The position numbers were made by a program, and so were the translations under genes. From contig CAWIMW010000001.1 in NCBI GenBank assembly GCA_963837365.1, forward strand, positions 558,001 to 622,000: 64,000 nt of DNA, written 5' to 3'. This DNA comes from CAWBXL01 sp963837365. GTDB lineage: Bacteria > Acidobacteriota > Terriglobia > Terriglobales > Acidobacteriaceae. How positions within the stretch are numbered: position 1 is the stretch's first letter; every line of letters starts with the position of its first letter. A model generated the notes under the pieces. The model did no database searches. It was not told where the DNA came from and saw nothing but the letters and a program-made list of their open reading frames with translations. This document shows, one piece after another, positions 48,184 to 57,636 of the stretch.

Positions 48184-49548
48184 CTATTTCGATGCCTGTT
48201 CCGCCAGCCGGTGCAGTCGATCGATGACGTTCAGCAGCGCGCGGCTGTCATGATATGCGGCTTTCCAGATACTGCCTTTGTCATACGTCATGGGTTTGCC
48301 GTTTGCATCCACAAGTTCGTACACGCCGCCGTACTCGTGGTCGATCTGGTAATCCTTCAAGTATTGCCACTGTCTTTGAAAGTCCTTGAAGTACACGTCT
48401 GTCTGTTTGCCGTATTGCTCATGTAGAAGCAGAAAGGAATTCAAAGCTTCAAATTCCACCCACCATTCTTTCTTCGTGTCTTCAGGCTTGCCGGTGGCGG
48501 TGCCGTCACCGTAAATGCCGCCCATTTTTTCATCCCATCCATAGGCCAATGCGTGATCGGTCAGCAGCTTAGCCATGTGCTCTGTCTTGGGATTGTGTCC
48601 GCGGCCCAGCACATCCTCGGCCTCGAGCATCAGATAGGTTGTTTCCACATCGTGTCCATAAGAATCGTGATCCGGAATGGCATGCCAGTCGTTGGTGAAG
48701 TAAAGATTCATCGCGCCAGGATCGACGGAAATCCTATCGCGCACAATCGCCAGCAGTTCTTCAATACGCTCGCGCAAAGTCTCGTCCTTCCACACTTCAT
48801 AGAGCTGGGAAAACGATTCCAGCAAGTGGATGTGCGTGTTCATCGACTTATAACCGATCGGGCCGATGAGCGAATGCGAAACCTTGCCAGTGTCTTTTTC
48901 GCCTTCGACGACTTTGCCATCCCGCGTCAGCCATTCGAAGTACCCACCGTTCTTGGCATCGTGAGCATGTTCATCGGTCCAGCGAAATGCCCTTTGCGCC
49001 AGTTCCAGCGCTTTGGGATCTTTTGTAGCCTGATATGCCGCGGCCGCTCCATAGATACCAAAACTGATTCCATACAGATGCTTGCCGTCGGTAAAGACCG
49101 GCGAGATATTGCCGTCGTCCTGAAGCCCCCAATAAAATCCGCCGTATTGCTTGTCCCATAGAACATTGCTGAGATACTCAACCCCGTGGTGAACGTAGGG
49201 GAGATATTGTTCCTTCAAATCCGGACGCCGCATCACAATCTCCGCCGCCACCCAAGTCATGCGTCCTTGAAACACGGAAAATTTCCCTTCGCTCTTGCCA
49301 GGTTTCCATTGGCGATCAAAACTGGCATTGAAGCCGCCGTTGACATTATCCACACACGCCGGAAACCACTTGCTGAGGATGTCCTGGCGAAGCATGCTTT
49401 CAGCTTCATCCGCGAACTTCAGATAGTTTTCCCTGGACGGTGCGACGTAGCTAATTGGCTTGGGTGCTTCCTGGGCAAGTAGCGAGCACGCTGATATCGC
49501 TATCAACGTTACGCAAATTAACGTCCCTTGCTTGAGGCTGTTCGACAT
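48184..49548 (-). CDS. Exported AGE-family epimerase (cellobiose 2-epimerase-like)
   Basis: A 454-residue (alpha/alpha)6-barrel sugar epimerase. Blocks: KWFPACVDNVNGGFNASFDR, SVFQGRMTWVAAEIVMR, GGFYWGLQDDG, KHLYGISFGIYGAAAAYQAT, HIHLLESFSQLYEVWKD, SYGHDVETTYLMLEAEDVLG with a catalytic-type His, and EWWVEFEALNSFLLLHEQYG. This matches cellobiose 2-epimerases more than N-acylglucosamine epimerases. The N-terminus MSNSLKQGTLICVTLIAISA is followed by Cys21 in a lipobox-like ISAC, so it may be a periplasmic lipoprotein, unlike typical cytoplasmic epimerases. Start ATG 49548 was chosen for this signal; the frame runs on upstream to 49620. Confidence 0.85.
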   Translation of the reverse strand: MSNSLKQGTLICVTLIAISACSLLAQEAPKPISYVAPSRENYLKFADEAESMLRQDILSKWFPACVDNVNGGFNASFDRQWKPGKSEGKFSVFQGRMTWVAAEIVMRRPDLKEQYLPYVHHGVEYLSNVLWDKQYGGFYWGLQDDGNISPVFTDGKHLYGISFGIYGAAAAYQATKDPKALELAQRAFRWTDEHAHDAKNGGYFEWLTRDGKVVEGEKDTGKVSHSLIGPIGYKSMNTHIHLLESFSQLYEVWKDETLRERIEELLAIVRDRISVDPGAMNLYFTNDWHAIPDHDSYGHDVETTYLMLEAEDVLGRGHNPKTEHMAKLLTDHALAYGWDEKMGGIYGDGTATGKPEDTKKEWWVEFEALNSFLLLHEQYGKQTDVYFKDFQRQWQYLKDYQIDHEYGGVYELVDANGKPMTYDKGSIWKAAYHDSRALLNVIDRLHRLAEQASK

Positions 49549-49682
49549 AAATATCCCGGAGTTCTTTGGTATGGACCCAGACTTCAGATGATCATCAAAA
49601 AGGGCCGATGCGAGGTCCACATCAGGCCCTTAATTCTCAATTTCGCTGAATCAACTCCAGATGTAAAGAACAAAGATAGACG

Positions 49683-50831
49683 CTAGGTTAACTTCACGGT
49701 ATTTCCCGTCTTGCACGCCTGATAGATCGAGGCAATGATCTTCATGTCCCGAAGTCCTTCTTCTCCCGGCGTGAGGGGATCTTGGTTGTCCATCACACAC
49801 TCAGACATGTGTTCCATTTCCGAGGCGAAATGATCGCGCGGCTGAATAAGGCGCTCAGACAATTCATGCCCGTCATAGACGCGCATTCGCAGGCCGGTAT
49901 AAGACATGGCCGGGTCCAGCTCGAAATACCCTTTGGTGGTCAGCGCCCGGAAGTGGGAACGGTATTCGCTGCCGTAACTGGACGTGGCGTTGGCCAAAAT
50001 CCCGCTGGGGAAGCGCAACTGGAAGTTGATACTCTCTTCCACTTCCTTGAACCGGGGATCATTGGGGGTGGTGTACTCCATGGCATTGACTTCCGTCGGC
50101 TCCTCGCCGGAAATGTAGCGGCAGGCTTGTAGCGCATAAATACCAATGTCCATCAGTGAGCCTCCACCTGCCATGTCCTTCTTGAGGCGCCATTGATTGA
50201 TGTCGCCGCCCATATTGAATCCAGCGTCGGTCTGAATAATTTTTACCGGCCCAAGCTCCTGGCTACGCGCCATCTGAATCATGGCCTGATTGTAGGGTTC
50301 GTAGTGGCAGCGGTAACCGATCATTAGCTTGCGGTCTGCCTTCTTGGCGGCTGCGATCATGGCCTCGCAGTCCGCAACCGACGTGGCCATGGGCTTCTCG
50401 CAGAGAACATGCTTGCCAGTCTTCAGCCCGCGGATGGTGTACTCCGCATGCATGCTGTTAGGTAGCACAATGTATATGACATCGACTTCAGGGTTGTCCT
50501 TGAGTGTGTCGTAGTTCTCGTAGTTGTAAATGTTCTTAGGATTGACGCCATAGCGCGCCGCAATCTTGTTGGCTTTATCGGGATGTCCGCTTACCAGCGC
50601 CACAACCTTGGACTTTTCGCACTTGTTGAAAGCCGGCAGGATGGACCAAATCGCAAGCTGGCCCAATCCGACAATGGCGTAACCCACCTTCTTGCCCGGG
50701 GCATCTGGAACCCGGAGTTGTGCCGCTGCATCTCTCAGAAAAATTCCGGCAACGTTGGCTGCGACCAGGCCGCCACCAACTTTTGTGATAAACCCACGGC
50801 GTGTAAGTTCTTTCTGTGATGCATCAGACAT
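49683..50831 (-). CDS. Gfo/Idh/MocA-family oxidoreductase with Tat signal
   Basis: A 382-residue NAD(P)-dependent sugar dehydrogenase-type protein. The N-terminus ELTRRGFITKVGGGLVAANV is a twin-arginine signal, as in glucose-fructose oxidoreductase, so the cofactor is probably bound before export. YAIVGLGQLAIWSILPAFNK is the Rossmann motif, HVLCEKPMATSVADCEAMI holds the EKP Lys, GGGSLMDIGIYALQACRYIS the substrate-binding D-G/I-x-H-like region. It likely oxidises or interconverts a mono- or disaccharide released by the neighbouring GH3 enzymes (inference). ATG 50831 has AGGAGC upstream; it opens a frame shared with the start at 50867. Confidence 0.9.
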   Translation of the reverse strand: MSDASQKELTRRGFITKVGGGLVAANVAGIFLRDAAAQLRVPDAPGKKVGYAIVGLGQLAIWSILPAFNKCEKSKVVALVSGHPDKANKIAARYGVNPKNIYNYENYDTLKDNPEVDVIYIVLPNSMHAEYTIRGLKTGKHVLCEKPMATSVADCEAMIAAAKKADRKLMIGYRCHYEPYNQAMIQMARSQELGPVKIIQTDAGFNMGGDINQWRLKKDMAGGGSLMDIGIYALQACRYISGEEPTEVNAMEYTTPNDPRFKEVEESINFQLRFPSGILANATSSYGSEYRSHFRALTTKGYFELDPAMSYTGLRMRVYDGHELSERLIQPRDHFASEMEHMSECVMDNQDPLTPGEEGLRDMKIIASIYQACKTGNTVKLT

Positions 50832-51046
50832 GAAAGCTCCTTCAGGTGGATTGGTGTGCGGCGACATTCTAGCAGGGAACGGAACGAAGATTTCGTTTAG
50901 TAGGGAGAGTTTACCTCGAGAATTGGTTCATACCAGGTGAACGCTAATAGTAAAACGATCATTCGCAAAATTTGAGTAGAGAAAAATGTAGGCAGCCTAT
51001 TGCGCACGCGATGGAGGTGACGGGACAAGTCCCGTCACCACACGTT

Positions 51047-53323
51047 CTATTTTGTGACCTGAAATTCTGCCTGTTCGCCCTCGATCGCGTTGGGAGCAAC
51101 CCACACATCGTAGGTTCCCTCCGGCACGACCCACTTCAGGGAAGGATCGTAAGAGCCCAGGTCATTTGCGTTGACCGAGAATTCCACCTTCTTGTGCTCT
51201 CCTGGCCCAAGCGTGACCCGCGAGAAACCCTTCAATTCGCGTACGGGACGCGAGGTCGGCGCGACCCGGTCATGTACATAAAGCTGAACCACCTCAGTGC
51301 CTTCACGCTTGCCTTCATTGGCAATGTCCGCAGAAATGCGCAATACCCCAGAAGAAGTAATACTAGGTGTCTCCACGTGCACATTGCTGTACTTGAAAGT
51401 GGTGTAGGTGAGCCCGTAGCCAAACGGAAACAGCGGCTCCTTGCTTTCGAACTGATATCCCGTGTGCCAACGGTCTGGCGAAGTCGGCCGGCCAGTACTC
51501 TTGTGAGCGTAGTAAACGGGAATCTGCCCAACCGTTCGTGGCCAGCTGATGGGCATGCGGGCACTGGGCGCTGCGTCGCCAAACAATAGGTCAGCAATTG
51601 CGTTCCCAGCCTGTGAGCCGGGATACCACGCCTGCAAGATGGCCTGCACGTGATCGTTGGCCCAAAGAATATTCAGTGGACGCCCGCTTTCCAGAACCAG
51701 AACCACTGGCTTGCCTGTTTCCGCAACTGCTTCAAGAAGCTTTTCCTGATCGCCGGGGAGATCAAGCGTGGAGCGTGAACTGGCTTCGCCCGTGTAATTC
51801 GAAGGTTCGCCGAGGAAGAGAACGACTACGTCTGCCTTCCTGGCGGTACCGACCGCATCCTCAATACTCATCGGGCCGGTAGCGGTTTCGCCTGCAACCC
51901 CGGTAGCGGTGGAAGGAGCCGGCGCAGCCCCGGTTGCACCCGAATCATAGTGAGGCCCGCGCAGATCAAGATCCACGCCACGCGAAACCAAAATGTCGGT
52001 GTTGGGCAGCTTTGCCTTGATTCCCTCGTGCGGCGTGACCACATCCTGTGCCCGGCCATTGGCCACCCACGATCCAAGCTGGTTGGCTTGGTCGTCAACC
52101 AACGGGCCGATCAAGGCGATAGTCTTCAGTCCTTTGTCGAGCGGCAGCAATCTATTTTCATTCTTGATCAGAACCATGGATTCTTGCGCCATCTTCCGTG
52201 CGGCTGCAAGGTTCTCTGGCGACAGAATCTCTGTCTGTGCTCGTTTGGCATCGGTATAAGGGTTATCGAAGAGGCCGGCCTCGAACTTCGCACGCAATAC
52301 CCGCCGCACTGCTTCATCCACTACGCTGATCGGCAGCTTGCCTGACTTGACCAGGTCCGGAATAAATTTTCCGTACAATCCGTCCGCCATGTCCATATCT
52401 ACGCCTGCGGTGATTGCCAGCTGTGCCGCCTCTTCTTGATTGTGAGCAACCGCATGCACAGTTAGTTCATTGACGGAGCTGTAGTCGCTGACTACGGGCC
52501 CTTTGAATCCCCACTCGCCGCGAAGAATATCGGTTAAAGTGTGATGGTTTGCCGAGGCCGGCACACCATTCAAATCCTGGAATGCCGACATCACCGTGGC
52601 GGCGCCAGCTTTCAAGGCAGTATGAAATGGCGGAAGATAAACTTCGCGCAGGGTCTGTTCAGAAATATCTACGGTGTTGTAGTCACGTCCTCCCTCAACC
52701 GCGCCATATGCCACGTAGTGCTTAATGCACGTCAACACGCTTTGCGGATCAGCCAGGTTGGCCCCTTGGAAGCCGCGTACCCTTGCAGCTCCAACAACTC
52801 CACCCAGATAAGGATCTTCGCCGGCACCTTCCACCATGCGTCCCCACCGCGGGTCACGCGCCACATCCAGCATAGGAGCGAATACCCACTTGATGCCGGC
52901 AGCAGTAGCCTCTTTCGCCGCGATCCGTTCCGACTGCTCAATCAGTTGAGGGTCAAAACTGCTCGCGCTGCCGATGGGAACCGGGAAGACCGTGCGATAG
53001 CCGTGGATCACATCAAATCCAAACAGTAGCGGAATTTTCAACCGGCTTTGTTCGATCGCAATCTTCTGTGCAGCATTCGTGTTCTCCGCCCCAATCACAT
53101 TGAACAGGGAACCAACCTCGCCCTTCTTCAACAGCTCCGCCGTCTGCGGTGACATGCTGTCATATTGGGCGAGCTGCCCAGCCTTCTCTTGCAAGGTCAT
53201 TTGCTTTATGAGGGTATCAATGCGCCGCTCAACAGCATCGTTGGCCTTACTTTGCGCCAGTGCAACGCTAAACGCGTACAACAGGAGTACAGTGCAGCAA
53301 GCAACCCGGTGGAATCGGACCAT
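51047..53323 (-). CDS. Glycoside hydrolase family 3 beta-glucosidase (BglX-type)
   Basis: A 758-residue exported beta-glucosidase (signal peptide LLLYAFSVALAQ). The (beta/alpha)8 domain shows IPLLFGFDVIHGYRTVFPVP, WVFAPMLDVARDPRWGRMVE, GEDPYLGGVVGAARVRGFQG, KHYVAYGAVEGGRDYNTVDI and GPVVSDYSSVNELTVHAVAH with Asp280 as nucleophile; the second domain shows ARKMAQESMVLIKNENRLLP and DVVVLFLGEPSNYTGEASSR; the fibronectin-III-like tail ends the chain. It releases glucose from beta-glucosides in the periplasm or outside. First gene of the leftward locus; promoter expected in the 262-base spacer before the divergent phosphorylase gene. Confidence 0.93.
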   Translation of the reverse strand: MVRFHRVACCTVLLLYAFSVALAQSKANDAVERRIDTLIKQMTLQEKAGQLAQYDSMSPQTAELLKKGEVGSLFNVIGAENTNAAQKIAIEQSRLKIPLLFGFDVIHGYRTVFPVPIGSASSFDPQLIEQSERIAAKEATAAGIKWVFAPMLDVARDPRWGRMVEGAGEDPYLGGVVGAARVRGFQGANLADPQSVLTCIKHYVAYGAVEGGRDYNTVDISEQTLREVYLPPFHTALKAGAATVMSAFQDLNGVPASANHHTLTDILRGEWGFKGPVVSDYSSVNELTVHAVAHNQEEAAQLAITAGVDMDMADGLYGKFIPDLVKSGKLPISVVDEAVRRVLRAKFEAGLFDNPYTDAKRAQTEILSPENLAAARKMAQESMVLIKNENRLLPLDKGLKTIALIGPLVDDQANQLGSWVANGRAQDVVTPHEGIKAKLPNTDILVSRGVDLDLRGPHYDSGATGAAPAPSTATGVAGETATGPMSIEDAVGTARKADVVVLFLGEPSNYTGEASSRSTLDLPGDQEKLLEAVAETGKPVVLVLESGRPLNILWANDHVQAILQAWYPGSQAGNAIADLLFGDAAPSARMPISWPRTVGQIPVYYAHKSTGRPTSPDRWHTGYQFESKEPLFPFGYGLTYTTFKYSNVHVETPSITSSGVLRISADIANEGKREGTEVVQLYVHDRVAPTSRPVRELKGFSRVTLGPGEHKKVEFSVNANDLGSYDPSLKWVVPEGTYDVWVAPNAIEGEQAEFQVTK

Positions 53324-53585
53324 TACGCCCCCTTAATGTTTTCGACGTAGCATAATGGCGGGAAATCACATGCGCCGTCAAGGAGTTAGCGGAATTTCCC
53401 CAATATCATTTTTTGCCACATTTGCCGCGAAAACAATTTAGATTGTAAAGATCGAGTGAATTGCCGGTGATCTGCAACATAAACAGTTTTGATTGGACTC
53501 ATAACGTGCCAACCTCTAGAGTTAGTCTCTTCATCCGGACTTCGCACCGAAGTCTCTGCACATTGGATTTATTAAAGGCGAATAA

Positions 53586-56297
53586 ATGGCGACGCATGAG
53601 TCTGGTATTGGCCGATACACTATGGAAGGGTCCGAGATGAACTCTATTGAAGCAGCGATTGACGCTTTCCGCGTTCTAAGTCTGGACGAGATCGGGAGTT
53701 TGGCGTCCAGCGGAGGTAAGCCGGCAGAGACTCTGATGAACGTGGTCGCGCTTATCGCCAACCGCTTTCAGACCGATGTGTGCTCTGCTTATTTGCTCGA
53801 GCCAGACCGCGCCAATCTCGTGCTGGCTGCGACCGTAGGTTTACGCCCCCAATGTGTGGGCACTCTCCGTATGGGGGTTCATGAGGGCCTCACGGGTTTG
53901 GTTGCGGAGCAAGTCCATCCCGTGGCCGCTGAATATGCGCAAACCCATCCACGTTTTAAATATTTCAAGGAGGCCGGGGAGGATACTTATCAATCGTTCT
54001 TAGGCGTGCCGGTGATTGACCGGGGAGTCCTGCAAGGGGTCCTGAACATACAGACCAAGGAGCCACGGGTTTTCAGCGAAGACGAAATTCGCTTGCTGGC
54101 CGAGGCCGCTTCGCAGGTCGCACCCGTGATCAGTGAAGCTCGTACTCTGGACCGCTTCATCGCCCCTATTCAGGAAAGGCTCTGGACCCTGGCCCGCAAC
54201 TTGTGGTGGTGTTGGGACCACGATACCAGCGGCCTGTTCCGTGACATCAATCCGGTACGCTGGAGGCAGTTAGACCATAATCCGGTTTCGCTGCTCAGTG
54301 AAACGCCGTTATCCACCTTGGAAGGGCGCGCCCGCGAGCTGGTATTGCACAGCCGTATCAACTATGCCTATCGCCGCCAGCGGGAATACCTGGAAGGCGA
54401 TCGTACCTGGGGAGCGCGAAATGCCGGCATCCTGCGTCCTCGTCCAGTGGCATATTTCTCGGCTGAATTTGGTCTGCACGTTTCCATTCCAGAATATTCG
54501 GGCGGCTTGGGTGTACTGGCCGGCGATCACGTCAAGAGCGCTTCTGACCTCGGCATCCCCTTGGTAGGCATCGGCCTGTTTTACGGGCAGGGATATTTCC
54601 GCCAATATCTTGACATCAATGGCTGGCAGCAAGAGGAGTACATCCACACCGACGTCAGTCACCTGCCGATGGAACCCGCAATCGGCATTAACGGCGAGCC
54701 GGTCCGATTAGAAATAGAGACCCGCAGCGGCATGATCTACGCCAAAGTGTGGCGCATGCGCGTGGGCCGCTGCGATCTGCTGTTACTGGATTCCAACGTA
54801 GACGGCAATGCTCCTGAAGACCGCGAAGTCACCTCGCGTCTCTACGGTGGTGACAGCCGCACGCGCATTCGCCAGGAACTCTTATTAGGAGTGGGAGGTT
54901 TCCGCGCTCTGCGGGCTATGGGCGTCACCCCAGGCGTCCTCCACTTGAATGAAGGGCACAGCGGATTCGCTCTTTTGGAAGCTATCGTGCGCTGCATGGA
55001 TGATGAAGGTCTGAACTTCGAATCCGCGGCCAGCCGCGTCTCCCGCGAGGTTGTGTTTACAACCCACACGCCGGTTCCGGCGGGCCATGACCGATTCCAT
55101 CCCGGTCTGGTCGAAGAACATCTCGGACCTCTACGGGACCGTCTCGGAATATCGCACGAAAAGCTTATGGAGTTGGGACGGGAGAATCCCAGTAACCCGC
55201 ACGAAGAATTCTGCATGACGGTTCTCGGCCTAAAACTTTCCCGCCGCGCCAACGCTGTTTCCTCTCTCCACGGCGAAGTATCGCGTGCCATGTGGCGCGG
55301 CCTGTACCCCGGCAAGCTGGAAGAGGAAGTCCCGATCGGCCACATCACCAACGGCGTCCATGTCCCAACCTGGCTTGCGCCGCAAATGTCCCGCCTTTAC
55401 GACCGCCATTTCGGCACCGGCTGGCAGGAGCGCAGCAGCGAGCCGGAAATCTGGGAAGGCATTGATGCTGTAGATGACGGCGAGCTCTGGGAGACCCATC
55501 TCAATCTGAAGTCCCGCCTGGTGGATTTCGTCCGCAAGCGCGCGATTGAACAGGCGGAACGCCGCATTGAGCCACCGGAGACCCTACAAAAGCTGAACCG
55601 CATCCTCAGCCCGGATGCGCTGACCATCGGTTTCGCACGCCGGTTTGCCACCTACAAGCGCGCTAATCTGCTGTTGGCAGACATGGAACGCTTGGCCTCT
55701 ATGGTCAATGACGCCAAGCACCCTGTGCAATTCATCTTTGCAGGAAAGGCGCACCCGCGCGATGAACCGGGAAAACGCGTACTCCAGGAGATCGCCCAAC
55801 TGATGCGCAACTCAAAGTTCTCCGACAAATTTGTTTTCGTCGAAGACTACGACATCAACGTAGGACGCCACTTCGTCCAGGGCGTGGATGTATGGCTCAA
55901 CAATCCGCGCCGTCCGCTCGAAGCCTCGGGGACCAGCGGGCAAAAGGTGGTCTTGAACGGAGGTCTCAATCTATCCGTGCTCGACGGTTGGTGGGCTGAA
56001 GCCTACGACGGCCTGAACGGCTTTGCCATCGGCACCGGCAAGACCCACTCCAACATGGACGCCCACGACCTCCGTGACGGCGCCGATTTGTTCCGCGTCT
56101 TGAAGGAAGAAGTAATTCCGCTTTACTACCAACGGGACCGCGACGGCCTACCGCGCGGCTGGATCAAGCGCATGAAGTGCACCATCCGCACCCTGGGCTG
56201 GCGCTTCAACGCCGACCGTATGGTGATGGATTACACCTTGAAGTGCTACATCCCTGCTGCTGGCGGGAAGTCCAGTGACATGCGTGTGACTCTGTAA
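53586..56297 (+). CDS. Alpha-glucan (glycogen) phosphorylase fused to an N-terminal GAF domain
   Basis: A 903-residue two-module protein. Residues about 50-190 are a GAF domain close to that of PtsP (enzyme I-Ntr): VCSAYLLEPDRANLVLAATV, GVHEGLTGLVAEQVHPVAAE, THPRFKYFKEAGEDTYQSFL, GVPVIDRGVLQGVLNIQTKE. Residues about 190-890 are a GT35 phosphorylase: NLWWCWDHDTSGLFRDINP, AYFSAEFGLHVSIPEYSGGL, HLNEGHSGFALLE, GHITNGVHVPTWLAPQM, FARRFATYKRANLLL and EASGTSGQKVVLNGGLNLSV with PLP-binding Lys787. It releases glucose 1-phosphate from glucan; the GAF may add ligand or nitrogen/carbon control (inference). ATG 53586 has AAAGG upstream; ATG 53638 is an alternative that still keeps the GAF. Confidence 0.92.
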   Translation: MATHESGIGRYTMEGSEMNSIEAAIDAFRVLSLDEIGSLASSGGKPAETLMNVVALIANRFQTDVCSAYLLEPDRANLVLAATVGLRPQCVGTLRMGVHEGLTGLVAEQVHPVAAEYAQTHPRFKYFKEAGEDTYQSFLGVPVIDRGVLQGVLNIQTKEPRVFSEDEIRLLAEAASQVAPVISEARTLDRFIAPIQERLWTLARNLWWCWDHDTSGLFRDINPVRWRQLDHNPVSLLSETPLSTLEGRARELVLHSRINYAYRRQREYLEGDRTWGARNAGILRPRPVAYFSAEFGLHVSIPEYSGGLGVLAGDHVKSASDLGIPLVGIGLFYGQGYFRQYLDINGWQQEEYIHTDVSHLPMEPAIGINGEPVRLEIETRSGMIYAKVWRMRVGRCDLLLLDSNVDGNAPEDREVTSRLYGGDSRTRIRQELLLGVGGFRALRAMGVTPGVLHLNEGHSGFALLEAIVRCMDDEGLNFESAASRVSREVVFTTHTPVPAGHDRFHPGLVEEHLGPLRDRLGISHEKLMELGRENPSNPHEEFCMTVLGLKLSRRANAVSSLHGEVSRAMWRGLYPGKLEEEVPIGHITNGVHVPTWLAPQMSRLYDRHFGTGWQERSSEPEIWEGIDAVDDGELWETHLNLKSRLVDFVRKRAIEQAERRIEPPETLQKLNRILSPDALTIGFARRFATYKRANLLLADMERLASMVNDAKHPVQFIFAGKAHPRDEPGKRVLQEIAQLMRNSKFSDKFVFVEDYDINVGRHFVQGVDVWLNNPRRPLEASGTSGQKVVLNGGLNLSVLDGWWAEAYDGLNGFAIGTGKTHSNMDAHDLRDGADLFRVLKEEVIPLYYQRDRDGLPRGWIKRMKCTIRTLGWRFNADRMVMDYTLKCYIPAAGGKSSDMRVTL

Positions 56298-56340
56298 GTT
56301 CTGTCGGCTGGCGTAGGTCACTCACCCATGCCAGCCGGCA

Positions 56341-56568
56341 TCATAGCTGCGGACGAATGTGATCCATCAAACTTTGAAACAATCCCGGCAAACGGCCATT
56401 CCATTGGTTCCAATCATGAGCTCCAGGTCCGGCATGGAACTCATAACGGAAATGGTGCTCTGCAAGGGTTCGGGCGAATTTCCGATTTGCAGGCAGCAGC
56501 CCTTCTTGTTCCCCGCAAGTCAGAAATAGGTAGGGCACTTTCGTGGGATCGGCCGTTCGGGCTAACAC
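56341..56568 (-). pseudogene. C-terminal fragment of an esterase/alpha-beta hydrolase
   Basis: 75 codons reading KVPYLFLTCGEQEGLLPANR, KFARTLAEHHFRYEFHAGPG and AHDWNQWNGRLPGLFQSLMD, which is the end of an esterase-D/enterochelin-esterase-like hydrolase, including the catalytic His in GPGAHDWNQW. The nucleophile and oxyanion regions are missing; sequence before 56569 does not continue the family in any frame. It is a truncated remnant inside the 526-base spacer 56298-56823; the remainder of that spacer shows no gene and should contain the promoter of the YfiT-like gene. Confidence 0.65.
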
Positions 56569-56823
56569 AAATAAATTTCTTTGATCAAGAGCAGCACTGT
56601 GGAAAGTTATGTCCTGCAGTGATGGGAGGCCAGGCGAGGATGATCGGGCTTAACTTCACTCTTCTTGGTGCATCCTCCCTGGAGGAGCAGCAATACACAA
56701 GCGAATAGGCCCCTGACTACGCGGCAAAAGCGGTTTACAACCATTAACCATTCTCCTAGTCAAAATGAGCCCTTTTCATAAAGCTTCCTGACAATCCCAT
56801 GTTCTAATTTAACCGGAGGCAGC

Positions 56824-57348
56824 ATGAGCGACCTGCGTTATCCGACCGGCAAATTTAACTATGATGGTGCACCCACTGAGGCGCAACGTAAGAAGTTGAT
56901 TGACGATATCGCCCATACCCCTGCCGCACTCCGCGCCGCCGTAAAAGGCCTGTCCCCGGAGCAGCTTGAAACTCCCTATCGCGAAGGCGGATGGACGGTA
57001 CGTCAGGTTGTCCATCATGTTCCGGAAAGTCACATGAACGCCTACATCCGTTTCAAACTGGGTCTCACCGAAGATGAACCTACGATCAAGCCTTATATGG
57101 AAGACCGCTGGGCCCACTTGCCGGATGTGCAGTCCACCCCCATTGAGGTCTCGCTGTCCCTAATGGACTCACTCCATGACCGTTGGGTGCGCCTGTTGCG
57201 GGCTATGGAGCCGGAAGATTGGAAGCGAACGTTCAAACACCCCGAATTGGGTCTTATGCCGCTAGAGAAGAATTTGTGCCTCTATTCGTGGCATGGCAGA
57301 CATCACGTGGCGCATATCACGGAACTTCGCAAACGCATGAACTGGTAA
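56824..57348 (+). CDS. YfiT/BstA-like DinB-superfamily putative metal-dependent hydrolase
   Basis: A 174-residue four-helix protein of the DinB/YfiT group. The metal-ligand histidines are in TVRQVVHHVPESHMNAYIRF and SWHGRHHVAHITELRKRM, both typical. The N-terminal DLRYPTGKFNYDGAPTEAQR matches YfiT-type proteins annotated as bacillithiol transferase or putative hydrolase; since the thiol in Acidobacteria is not settled, the substrate stays open. ATG 56824 has GGAGG 6 bases before it (ACCGGAGGCAGC). Single gene, soluble. It ends just before a TGTCATC-type repeat. Confidence 0.88.
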   Translation: MSDLRYPTGKFNYDGAPTEAQRKKLIDDIAHTPAALRAAVKGLSPEQLETPYREGGWTVRQVVHHVPESHMNAYIRFKLGLTEDEPTIKPYMEDRWAHLPDVQSTPIEVSLSLMDSLHDRWVRLLRAMEPEDWKRTFKHPELGLMPLEKNLCLYSWHGRHHVAHITELRKRMNW

Positions 57349-57358
57349 ACCCCACAAC

Positions 57359-57616
57359 ATTGTCATCTTGAGCGGAATGGCTGCTGCGCTGCCATGGAGC
57401 CGAACGCCCCCTTGGTGTCATTACTACTATTTGTGCGGCGTTTCCACCACCGACCTGCGGAGGAACAGCTTCCGCTCGGCGGATACGATATAGAGAGCCG
57501 TTTTAGGGTGCTATGAGAATGCCTTGCTGTATTCGTCGTTGTGCAAGCCTTGCAGGGGTTCTTCGACTGCGTTGCCGCGCGCTTCGCGCCCGGCAACTTC
57601 GCTTAGGATGACAAGG
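57359..57616. repeat. TGTCATCCTGAGCG-type repeat element
   Basis: ATTGTCATCTTGAGCG on the left (57359) and CGCTTAGGATGACAAG on the right (57600-57615) are imperfect 15-base terminal inverted repeats; the interior has Gly/Cys/Ser-rich spurious frames. The motif is common as an intergenic repeat in acidobacterial genomes (from memory). It fills most of the spacer between the YfiT-like and YdcF genes. Confidence 0.6.
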
Positions 57617-57636
57617 GGATGTAGTAGGAAGTCCTG

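Noticed and set aside
57363..57596. 77-codon leftward frame rich in Ser, Thr and Cys
   Set aside because: Entirely inside the TGTCATC-type repeat element.
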